DNA from: Cutibacterium equinum
Lineage (GTDB): Bacteria; Actinomycetota; Actinomycetes; Propionibacteriales; Propionibacteriaceae
Direction of reading: 5' to 3'
Length of the DNA stretch: 64,000 nt
Assembly (NCBI RefSeq): GCF_028021195.1
Contig: NZ_CP115668.1
Span: 558,001 to 622,000 of the forward strand
The position numbers and the translations under genes are program-made. The notes under the pieces were generated by a model that saw nothing but the letters and a program-made list of their open reading frames with translations, had not been told where the DNA came from and did no database searches. Positions 40,292 to 47,621 of the stretch are shown one piece after another (position 1 is the stretch's first letter; each line of letters starts with the position of its first letter).

Positions 40292-41485
40292 ATGACCACT
40301 ATCGCGTCCCCCTTGCCTCGCCGGTCGAGGACATTCACAGCCCTCGTCGCCCTTGTTATGGCGGCTGTCGTATTCCTCTCTGCGTGCACGAGCGGGCACA
40401 CGGAGGGTGCGGCGCAAACGAAGCCGACCGAGACGGTGACGGACGCGTTGGGCCGGAAGGTCGAGGTTCCTCGGGATGTCGATCGCATCCTCATGGGAGG
40501 CCAGAAGATGCTGTACACCACAGCCCTGCTCAACCCAGACAATCCGACGGACAAGATCGTCGCTTGGCCAGAAGACCTCAAGGAAAACGACCTCGCCACC
40601 TACAAGCGGTACTCGAAGGAGTTCCCGGCAATTAGCACTATCCCCACGACTGGCGAGATCTACAACAACACGATGTCCCTCGAGCAGGCTCTCGAGTCGC
40701 GTCCCGATGTCTTCGTGGTGAACGCGGGCGTCTTTGACGCCGCCAAGGACGCCGGAATCATCGACGGGCTCGAGAAGGCCGGGGTGCCGACGGTGGCCGT
40801 CGACTACTTCATCGACCCCGTGAAAAACACCGTCCCGAGCATCCGTCTCATGGGCAAACTCCTGAATCGCGAGGACAAGGCCGAAGAGTTCATCACATAC
40901 TACGAATCCAAGGTCTCGACGGTGACCTCGCGTCTGAAGAAGGCGAAGGCCAGGCGCACGCCCACGTTCCTGTGGCGCGCTCCCGGATATTTCGACTGCT
41001 GCTCCACCTTCGCCAAGTCCAACCTCGCGCAAATTGTCAATCTGGCCGGCGGGGACAATCTGGGTGACAGCATGATCAAGGCGAAGCAGGGCCAGGTGTC
41101 CCCCGAGGCTCTCGCTGGCCAGAACCCGCAGGTCATCATCGCCACCGGCGCGGACTGGGCCCAGGGCAAGACCCCGGTCAAGTCCGGCGCGTATGTCCCG
41201 CTGGGCTACGACGAGTCCCCGGAGGCCGCCGCGCGTGACCTGCGAGCGGTCGTCGACAAGCAGGCCGCCGTGCGAAAGACCAACGCTGTTGCGAATAAGC
41301 GAATCTATGCCGCGTGGCATCACTACTACGACTCGCCGTACAACTACCTTGCCGTGGAGATGTTTGCCAAGGCGATGCATCCGGAGCTGTTTTCCGACAT
41401 CGATCCGGACGCGGAGGTCCGCGAACTGCATGACAAGTTCCTGCCCGTCGAGGCGACCGGCACGTTCTGGACAGGTCTGAAATGA
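40292..41485 (+). CDS. iron/siderophore-type ABC transporter substrate-binding lipoprotein
   Basis: A 397-residue lipoprotein. The signal peptide (residues 10-31) ends LSAC with the lipobox Cys at 32. The helical-backbone class III binding fold follows: VTDALGRKVEVPRDVDRILM (about 49-68) is the standard opening of FepB/BtuF-like proteins, and the long interlobe helix is near residues 195-225. The insertion FLWRAPGYFDCCSTFAKSNL with vicinal cysteines is unusual. It delivers a chelated metal to the FecCD-type permease whose gene overlaps its stop codon. Ligand unknown: siderophore, haem or cobalamin are all possible. Confidence 0.88.
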   Translation: MTTIASPLPRRSRTFTALVALVMAAVVFLSACTSGHTEGAAQTKPTETVTDALGRKVEVPRDVDRILMGGQKMLYTTALLNPDNPTDKIVAWPEDLKENDLATYKRYSKEFPAISTIPTTGEIYNNTMSLEQALESRPDVFVVNAGVFDAAKDAGIIDGLEKAGVPTVAVDYFIDPVKNTVPSIRLMGKLLNREDKAEEFITYYESKVSTVTSRLKKAKARRTPTFLWRAPGYFDCCSTFAKSNLAQIVNLAGGDNLGDSMIKAKQGQVSPEALAGQNPQVIIATGADWAQGKTPVKSGAYVPLGYDESPEAAARDLRAVVDKQAAVRKTNAVANKRIYAAWHHYYDSPYNYLAVEMFAKAMHPELFSDIDPDAEVRELHDKFLPVEATGTFWTGLK

Positions 41486-42588
41486 CCATGACGAGCGCTG
41501 ACGGCGGCACCCGGATGGTCGGCGCAGCCGCGGAGGGCAGCGCCAGCGCAACCGCGCAGTGGTACCGACTCAGGGGACGCCGCAAGACGGGGATTATCGT
41601 GGGCCTTGTCGTCCTCCTGGTCGCCGTATCCCTCGTGGATTTCCTCCTCGGTGGCGGCTCGATGCCAGCTCGAGACGTTCTGGCCACGGTGATGCATCCG
41701 GCGCAGTCTCGTCCCATAGATCACGAGATTGTCTTCGATATTCGCTTGCCCATGACTGTCACCGCGGTGCTTGTCGGAGGGGCTCTCGCGGCTGCCGGGT
41801 CCCAGATGCAGACGATTCTCGGCAACCCACTGGCAGAGCCCTACACCCTGGGCGTGTCCGCCGCCGCCGGCTTCGGCGCCGCACTGGCAACCGTCTCCGG
41901 GTTCACGGCGACCGACATCGGCGCAGCGCTGGGCATGGCGGGCACCGCGTGGCTTTTTGCGATGCTGGCGTGCGGAATCATCCTGTTGTTCTCCCGATTC
42001 CGCGGACCCGGTGCGGAAACCATGATCTTGCTCGGCATCGCCATCGTCTTCTTCTTCGATGCGCTCCTGGCTCTCATGCAGTACCTGGCCTCCGAGACTC
42101 AGCTCGAGCAGGTGGTGTTCTGGACGATGGGCAGCCTCACGCGCGCAACCTGGCCCCAAATCGCGCTGCTGTCCGTCGTGACGGTCGCGGGTCTGGTGTT
42201 CTTCTATCGCAACGCGTGGAGCCTTACTGCTTTTCGGATGGGCGATGATCGCGCCCGCGCGCTCGGCGTGCACGTCGACGCGATGCGGACCGTCACTCTG
42301 CTCGTCGTCTCGTTCATAGCCGCTACTGCCGTCGCCATGGCCGGAACCATCGGGTTCATCGGGCTCGTCGGGCCCCACGTCGCGCGGATGATCGTCGGTG
42401 AGGATCAGCGTTACTTCTTGACGACCTCGGCCATCGCGGGATCTCTGCTCCTCGTCGGTGCGTCCGCCGTCTCGAAGATCATCCAACCCGGGGTGATTCT
42501 TCCCGTCGGGATCATCACCGCGATCGTCGGTGTGCCCGTCTACGTCCTGATCATCACCAGTAAGAGGGGGACGCTGTGGGCCTCTTAG
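41482..42588 (+). CDS. FecCD-type ABC transporter permease
   Basis: A 368-residue permease with about ten transmembrane segments. Family motifs are RLPMTVTAVLVGGALAAAGS (about 90-109), QMQTILGNPLAEPYTLGVSA (about 110-129), and the coupling loop and end TIGFIGLVGPHVARMIVGED (about 287-306). It imports iron chelates or B12 together with the ATPase downstream. The ATG overlaps the binding protein's stop by 4 bp and its end overlaps the ATPase start by 13 bp, so the three are translationally coupled. The N-terminal 35 residues are longer than usual. Confidence 0.93.
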   Translation: MTMTSADGGTRMVGAAAEGSASATAQWYRLRGRRKTGIIVGLVVLLVAVSLVDFLLGGGSMPARDVLATVMHPAQSRPIDHEIVFDIRLPMTVTAVLVGGALAAAGSQMQTILGNPLAEPYTLGVSAAAGFGAALATVSGFTATDIGAALGMAGTAWLFAMLACGIILLFSRFRGPGAETMILLGIAIVFFFDALLALMQYLASETQLEQVVFWTMGSLTRATWPQIALLSVVTVAGLVFFYRNAWSLTAFRMGDDRARALGVHVDAMRTVTLLVVSFIAATAVAMAGTIGFIGLVGPHVARMIVGEDQRYFLTTSAIAGSLLLVGASAVSKIIQPGVILPVGIITAIVGVPVYVLIITSKRGTLWAS

Positions 42589-43421
42589 GTTCAGACTCTG
42601 CGACGATCGAGGCCGGTGCGGCGCCATCCGGCCACTCCAGTCGGGACGTGATGTCGGCTCCGGTCCATGCGCCGGCGATTCGTGTGCGCGGGATCGACTT
42701 TTCGTACGGTCGCGCGCAGGACCCCGTGTTGACCGGCATCACCCTTCCCGACATGGACGCAGGCACCATCACGTCGCTGATCGGCCCCAACGGTGCTGGC
42801 AAGTCGACGCTGCTGCGCTGCATCGCGGGACTGGAAAAATGTGGTGGTGACGTCGCCACGGATCGGGTCCTGTATTTGCCGCAGGACCCTCCACCGGCGA
42901 GCTCACTGACCGTGTTTGAGAGCGTCATGGTCGCTCGCCAGCAGGCCTTTAAAGGACTGTGTGGTTTGCGCGTCACATCCGCCGCCCTCCGGGATGTCTC
43001 CGAGGTCATCGAGGTGTTGGGCCTGGGTCCACTGGCCGCGCGCACCATGGCGCAGCTGTCGGGAGGGCAGCGACAATTGGTGAGTTTCGCTCAGGCGGTG
43101 ATTCGCAGACCGTCAGCCCTCCTGCTTGACGAGCCCACGAGTGCGCTCGACCTGCGAAATCAGCTGTTGCTGTTGGATCGCATCCGGCAAGCGGCCAAGG
43201 ACATCCCCGCCGCGGTCATCATGACCGTCCATGATCTGGGGCAGGTGGCCCGTTTCAGTGACCAGGTGGTGGTCCTGTCCTGCGGTCGCGTTCACTCGGT
43301 GGGCGACCCTCGTGATGTCATCACGCAGGACATGCTTCGCGAGGTCTATGGAGTCAATGCCACCGTGTACTCGACAGCCGATGGCGGTATAGCGGTCGAG
43401 GCCTCGCAGGCTCTGTCGTAA
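42576..43421 (+). CDS. iron-type ABC transporter ATP-binding protein
   Basis: A 281-residue ABC ATPase: Walker A GPNGAGKST (about residues 70-78), signature LSGGQRQLVSFAQAV (about 156-170), Walker [15 protein letters not shown] and the switch His in VHDLG. The core is the FepC/FhuC type. The GTG at 42576 adds about 25 residues before the normal start; an ATG at 42651 (MSAPVHAPAIRVRG) is an equally good start. Last gene of the MATE/iron operon. Confidence 0.92.
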   Translation: MGLLGSDSATIEAGAAPSGHSSRDVMSAPVHAPAIRVRGIDFSYGRAQDPVLTGITLPDMDAGTITSLIGPNGAGKSTLLRCIAGLEKCGGDVATDRVLYLPQDPPPASSLTVFESVMVARQQAFKGLCGLRVTSAALRDVSEVIEVLGLGPLAARTMAQLSGGQRQLVSFAQAVIRRPSALLLDEPTSALDLRNQLLLLDRIRQAAKDIPAAVIMTVHDLGQVARFSDQVVVLSCGRVHSVGDPRDVITQDMLREVYGVNATVYSTADGGIAVEASQALS

Positions 43422-43544
43422 AGCGGGCCTACCCGGCCGACCACATGCCGGTTCGCACCAGTTGGCAGCCGTATCGTTCATTCCTCGGGGATGACGTCTG
43501 TCACGACCCCTTCTGGCAACGGCGTGGTGTCTGGTGCGACGTCC

Positions 43545-43949
43545 TCAGCAGTTCTCCGCTACTTCCCGGGCCTGTTTGATCAGCAGGGCCTGCAGCGGCA
43601 GCCGCCCCAGGGAGATCACCTGCCACTTGGGCTCGCGGTCACGCCACTGACGCGCCATCTCGAGGTTGCCGGGGAACACGGCGACGAACAGAGCTGCAGC
43701 GGCACGTCCTCCCAGGCTGCGAGTGCGCGGACAGGCCAACAGGGCCGCCGTCGCAAGTTCGGCAGCGCCGGATCCGTACGTCCAGGAGCGTGGTTCGCCC
43801 GGGATCTCGGGGGGAATGATGCTGTCGAAGGGTTCCGGCTTGAGGAAGTGCAAGGTCCCGGCTCCGGCACACAGCGCCGTCAAGAGACGAGCGGTGTGAT
43901 GAGCGTGTGCGGCCTTGTCAGAGGATTTGTGTGAGCACTTGCAGAACAT
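43545..43949 (-). CDS. DoxX-like membrane protein
   Basis: A 134-residue protein with about four hydrophobic stretches and the signature GTLHFLKPEPFDSIIPPEIP (about 31-50), then WTYGSGAAELATAALL and ALFVAVFPGNLEMA. These are typical of the DoxX subfamily of small integral membrane proteins of unknown, possibly redox-related, function. The ORF on the opposite strand (43491-43934) is a shadow. It stands alone and converges with the iron operon. Confidence 0.8.
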   Translation of the reverse strand: MFCKCSHKSSDKAAHAHHTARLLTALCAGAGTLHFLKPEPFDSIIPPEIPGEPRSWTYGSGAAELATAALLACPRTRSLGGRAAAALFVAVFPGNLEMARQWRDREPKWQVISLGRLPLQALLIKQAREVAENC

Positions 43950-44003
43950 GCTTCAAGGCTACCCCGAGGTCCAAGCTGCGGCCGTCCACCGCGTCAGCAT
44001 CCG

Positions 44004-44684
44004 TCAGCTGGCGTTCTTGTACACGAACTTGATCTTGACGTTGGGGTCAATACCTTCCGCTATGCCGCGGTAGAACTTCTCGCACTGAGCCTTGAGGGTC
44101 TTGCCGTTTTCCTTGACTTGCTGCTGCTCGGTGGCAGGATTCAGGACCTCCGTGATGGCCTTCGCTGTGTCGATGTCGGCAGTCACGAAGCTCAGGGCGC
44201 CATCGTTCTCGGCGGCCTTCTTGAACTCCTCGTTGCTGTGGCCGATGAACTTGAACGGCGGTACCGTCACCGTGATGTGGGTCGGGTCCTCGCGCTTGAC
44301 CTTGACGGCCTGGCCGTCAACACCGAGCTGAGCGTCATAGCCGTACTGAATGAACTGGGTCTTCGTGGTGCCCCAGATCTCATGGCCACCGAGGGTCCTG
44401 GCCTGGTCCTTCTGCAGGATGCCCTCCATCCTCATACTGAGCAAGATGACGTCTCCCTTGAGCTCCATGGACTCCACGACGCGTCGATCCGTCGTCTTCT
44501 CAGAAGTTCCGGCGACGTCGCCGAACCCGGGCCAACTCCGATGGGATCCCCACATGATGACGCCTCCGCCGAGGAGAACCCCGATCAGGAGGAAGCTCAG
44601 TGCTCCCTTGACGCCAAATCCCTTCGGCTTACGACGAGAATGGGCGGTGGCACCGTGACTGGCGGCTGAGGACGTCTTTGACAT
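44004..44684 (-). CDS. DUF4230 domain membrane-anchored protein
   Basis: A 226-residue protein. A basic N-terminus and one transmembrane helix (GALSFLLIGVLLGGGVIMW, about residues 26-44) are followed by an extracytoplasmic DUF4230 domain (VVESMELKGDVILLSMRMEG, about 70-89; VTVPPFKFIGHSNEEFKKA, about 140-160). Function is not known. The ATG at 44684 begins MSKTSSAASHG; the in-frame codons upstream to 44711 lack a ribosome-binding site. Upstream, 44685-45024 contains no gene I can support. Confidence 0.85.
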   Translation of the reverse strand: MSKTSSAASHGATAHSRRKPKGFGVKGALSFLLIGVLLGGGVIMWGSHRSWPGFGDVAGTSEKTTDRRVVESMELKGDVILLSMRMEGILQKDQARTLGGHEIWGTTKTQFIQYGYDAQLGVDGQAVKVKREDPTHITVTVPPFKFIGHSNEEFKKAAENDGALSFVTADIDTAKAITEVLNPATEQQQVKENGKTLKAQCEKFYRGIAEGIDPNVKIKFVYKNAS

Positions 44685-45024
44685 GGGAAATCCTTCGAGA
44701 CAAGGTGGCACGCGGTTATCGCACGACTCAGTGTGCCAAGCTGCATGATATTACTGTCGGCCTTCTCCACCCCAATGGTGGTGGGAGCTGACCTCGAGCT
44801 GAGCAGCGGCAAGCAGCCCCGACCAGTCCTCCTAGTAGGTTCTCCTGACGAGCATCCTGCGGCAGACAGCAATCATCAGTGAACTCCTGGAGAGCAAGGC
44901 GTTTGGGGTATTCAGAGCCGGACTGTCATTCATCGCCGAATGGACGCGATGGCGCTGGGGTAAACACTCGAATACCGATCATGTAATCGCTGGGACACGC
45001 CTGCTGTGCAGATACCCTTGCCCC

Positions 45025-45651
45025 ATGAGTCGACAGATCGGTGTCCTCCTTTTCGACGGCTTTGAACTTCTCGACGTCTTCGGCCCGGTCGAACTGTGGA
45101 GTCGGTTGTCGGACCGGTACGAGGTGACGTTCTGTGCGGTCGAACCCGGCCCGGTTCGCAGCAGTCAGGGGGCGACGGTCATGGCCACCGAGGGCACGGA
45201 TTCCTGCGTCGGCTGCGACATCGTTCTGGTTCCAGGCGGACCGGGGACGCGATCCCTGGTTGCCGATCACGCCTTCCTGGCCCGGCTGCGTGGATGGGCG
45301 GCTCCCGCATCCATCATCTCGTCGGTGTGTACGGGTTCCGCGATGTTGGCTGCGGCTGGCCTGCTGGAAGGCTACCGGGCGACCTCGAACAAGATGGCCT
45401 ACGCATGGGCGTCCTCCCACGGCCAGGACGTCAGGTGGGAACCACGAGCACGATGGGTGCACGACCGTGACCGGTGGACCTCCTCAGGTGTTGCTGCGGG
45501 CATGGACATGACGGCTGCCCTCATCGAGTATCTGGAAGGCAAGGAGACCGCCGAGAGGGTGCTTCAGGAGGTCGAGTTGGAGGTACAGACAGACCCCGAC
45601 CGTGATCCGTTCGCTGTCACAGACGATCGAGCAACTGCGTCAAACCGCTGA
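45025..45651 (+). CDS. DJ-1/PfpI family protein (GATase1-like)
   Basis: A 208-residue protein of the DJ-1/PfpI superfamily: IGVLLFDGFELLDVFGPVEL (residues 5-24, with the conserved Glu), CDIVLVPGGPGTRSLV (about 63-78) and the nucleophile elbow SSVCTGSAMLAAAGLL with Cys near residue 100. TSSGVAAGMDMTAALIEYL (about 152-170) is the GlxA/isonitrile-hydratase-like ending, but no AraC DNA-binding domain follows. Candidate roles are glyoxalase III, isonitrile hydratase or protein repair. It converges on the HAD gene, and the two overlap by 35 bp at their 3' ends. Confidence 0.87.
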   Translation: MSRQIGVLLFDGFELLDVFGPVELWSRLSDRYEVTFCAVEPGPVRSSQGATVMATEGTDSCVGCDIVLVPGGPGTRSLVADHAFLARLRGWAAPASIISSVCTGSAMLAAAGLLEGYRATSNKMAYAWASSHGQDVRWEPRARWVHDRDRWTSSGVAAGMDMTAALIEYLEGKETAERVLQEVELEVQTDPDRDPFAVTDDRATASNR

Positions 45652-46219
45652 TCGTTGTGGTGTTCGGGTAAGGCTCGGAAGACAGTAGGAATCCCTCGAT
45701 CCCGGCGGCTTGAGCAGCGTCGATGTCAATGGGACGATCGCCCACGGCAATGACCTCGGACGGGCTGAGTCCGTGACGCTCCATGAGCACCGTGTTCATC
45801 TGGGGGTCTGGCTTGCGGGCGAAACCGTCAGGGGCGCACACGAGGTCGTCCACCTGCACTCCTAGGGCATGGAAGAGGTTCTCGGCGCTGGTGCGATCAC
45901 GATGAGTGGCGACCAGGTTGAGGCCACCACCGCGCCGCACGGCCGTCATGACCTCTGCTGCTCCAGCCATGAGTGGGGCAGGATCGTGCACCCACTTCTT
46001 TTTCAACAAGGTGTAGGCATCCTCGAGCAGCTCGGAGGAGACGTCATAGCGTTGTGCCAAGACCTCGATGGCGTGGGCAATCGACTCGGACCTGAGCCGG
46101 GCAACTTCAGACAACTGCTCCTCGGTCGGTTCGGGCCACACGACCTCCGCGAGTGTCTGGTCGACCTGCGGGTAGGTGTCGACCAGTGTTCCTCCCATAT
46201 CCCAGATGATGCTCTTCAC
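45617..46219 (-). CDS. HAD-superfamily hydrolase lacking the second catalytic Asp
   Basis: A 200-residue HAD subfamily IA protein. Motif I is IIWDMGGTLVDTY, where the usual DxDGT is DxGGT: the nucleophile Asp is kept and the acid/base Asp is replaced by Gly. Motif II (LNLVATHRD), the Lys motif (FARKPDP) and motif IV (VIAVGDRPIDIDAA) are intact. The cap domain sits at about 15-80. Such enzymes are usually phosphoglycolate- or beta-phosphoglucomutase-like, but loss of the second Asp often goes with loss or change of phosphatase activity. It diverges from the peptidyl-tRNA hydrolase gene (82 bp between starts). Confidence 0.85.
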   Translation of the reverse strand: MKSIIWDMGGTLVDTYPQVDQTLAEVVWPEPTEEQLSEVARLRSESIAHAIEVLAQRYDVSSELLEDAYTLLKKKWVHDPAPLMAGAAEVMTAVRRGGGLNLVATHRDRTSAENLFHALGVQVDDLVCAPDGFARKPDPQMNTVLMERHGLSPSEVIAVGDRPIDIDAAQAAGIEGFLLSSEPYPNTTTISGLTQLLDRL

Positions 46220-46300
46220 ACCGACGAGTCTCGCAGATATTCATCCGTCAAGCCGACCGCCCCTGTTCTTGATGAAAGACTGGCGAGTAGCCTGCCACGA

Positions 46301-46999
46301 GTGACCACACCCGAACACGAACCCGATCCCTGGGCGATGCAATTGGTACTGCTTCGCGACAGAATCCACCCCGCTCGCCAGGTTGATGCCTGCGAGGCGG
46401 CTGCCCGTGCCGTCGTCTTTCTGCTTGACGACCCTCGAACGCAACCAGGAGGGCCGTGGCACGACGCCGTCCAGCAGTGGTCCGACAAGCGCATACGCAA
46501 GATCGTCCGGCGAGCTTCCGGGAAGAGATGGGACGACGTCCAGGCTCTTGACGGGGTCACCGTCAGTCAGGATCCACCGGCCGACGCTGCTCCCCGAACC
46601 GGCCCAGCCATGGTGCGAGCCTTCGTCCCTGCCCCTGTGCGTCCCCAGCCCAAGCCGATAGACAAGCTTCAGGTCTCCGGCACGAACCTTCCTACTGACG
46701 GTCTTTCCGCCACATCGGATGCTGTGGTCACCATTGAGGTGAATCCTCGCATTGAGATGACGACCGGCAAGGCTTGTGCCCAGTGCGGCCACGCCGCCCA
46801 ACTTGCTCATGAGGCGATGACTACTGGCAACGATGATGACCGGCGCGCACTGGAGGAGTGGCGCCGTGACGGGTTCCGCGTCCGCGTCGTGACCCCGACC
46901 CTCGAGCATTGGGACGCTGACGGGGCCCGAGTGAGGGTTATTGATGCCGGATTCACAGAGTTCGACGGACCTACCGCGACCACCCGGGCACAGTGGTGA
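46301..46999 (+). CDS. peptidyl-tRNA hydrolase (PTH2-type, actinobacterial long form)
   Basis: A 232-residue protein with two parts. Residues about 15-130 (LVLLRDRIHPARQVDACEAA and RIRKIVRRASGKRWDDVQAL) resemble the PTH-like N-terminal domain of actinobacterial proteins. Residues about 155-232 carry the PTH2 signature EMTTGKACAQCGHAAQLAHE. Peptidyl-tRNA hydrolases release tRNA from stalled peptidyl-tRNA. The frame is open far upstream, antisense to the HAD gene; the GTG at 46301 (MTTPEHEPDPWAMQL) is the first start outside that gene. Confidence 0.82.
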   Translation: MTTPEHEPDPWAMQLVLLRDRIHPARQVDACEAAARAVVFLLDDPRTQPGGPWHDAVQQWSDKRIRKIVRRASGKRWDDVQALDGVTVSQDPPADAAPRTGPAMVRAFVPAPVRPQPKPIDKLQVSGTNLPTDGLSATSDAVVTIEVNPRIEMTTGKACAQCGHAAQLAHEAMTTGNDDDRRALEEWRRDGFRVRVVTPTLEHWDADGARVRVIDAGFTEFDGPTATTRAQW

Positions 47000-47022
47000 C
47001 TCAAGCCACGTAGACTCGTGCC

Positions 47023-47541
47023 ATGTCGCAGCTCCTTCTGACCGCGGTCGGCGCGGACCGCGCCGGACTTGTCTCCGACTTGTCTGAAATTGTCGCCAGC
47101 CATGACGGCAACTGGCTCGAGAGCCGCATGGCACGTCTCGCCGGTGCTTTCGCCGGAATCGTCCTCGTCGATATCGACGAGGACGAGGTTGAGCCCCTCA
47201 AGGTTGACCTGTCACACCTCGAAGCCAAGGGTCTTCGTGTCACCGTCACCGACACCACCCCACACCACGACAGTGACGAGGCCCTCCTGGTGGTTCATCT
47301 CGTCGGCCACGATCATCCCGGGATCATTCACGCGGTGACGGCAACGATGGCTCGTCTCGGCGTCACCATTGACGACCTGTCCACGGGCCTGCGTGAGGCG
47401 CCGATGGGTGACGGCATCCTCTTCGAGGCTCAGGTGCAATGTCGCATCACCAACGCGACGACTGTTGAGGACCTCCGCTCGGAACTGGAATCCGTGACCA
47501 CTGAGATCATGGTCGACATTGATCTGGTCGATCCTTCCTGA
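47023..47541 (+). CDS. ACT-domain regulatory protein (GcvR-like)
   Basis: A 172-residue protein made of two ACT domains: residues about 4-75 (LLTAVGADRAGLVSDLSEIV, DGNWLESRMARLAGAFAGIV) and about 90-170 (VVHLVGHDHPGIIHAVTATM). This is the layout of glycine-cleavage transcriptional repressor (GcvR) family proteins, which bind small ligands such as amino acids. In actinobacteria the partner is usually unknown. It lies 23 bp after the peptidyl-tRNA hydrolase gene and may be co-transcribed with it. Confidence 0.88.
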   Translation: MSQLLLTAVGADRAGLVSDLSEIVASHDGNWLESRMARLAGAFAGIVLVDIDEDEVEPLKVDLSHLEAKGLRVTVTDTTPHHDSDEALLVVHLVGHDHPGIIHAVTATMARLGVTIDDLSTGLREAPMGDGILFEAQVQCRITNATTVEDLRSELESVTTEIMVDIDLVDPS

Positions 47542-47562
47542 TCCCGTCGTTGCACAGCCGGC

Positions 47563-47605
47563 AACACCGCACAGGTCGCGCTGTCGCCCGACCACGTGCG
47601 GTGTT
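47563..47605. terminator. possible bidirectional terminator
   Basis: AACACCGCAC (47563-47572) pairs perfectly with 47596-47605 around a 23-nt loop that can fold further. It lies between the convergent ACT and hexosaminidase genes, 16 bp past the hexosaminidase stop. Confidence 0.5.
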
Positions 47606-47621
47606 CCCATCTGGGCTGGCA

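Noticed and set aside
39584-41551. 655-residue ORF on the minus strand
   Set aside because: It is antisense to the MATE and binding-protein genes, has no family motif, and its composition (His/Arg/Asp-rich) is typical of high-GC shadow frames.
43491-43934. 147-residue plus-strand ORF
   Set aside because: Antisense to the DoxX-like gene, whose family signature is clear on the other strand.
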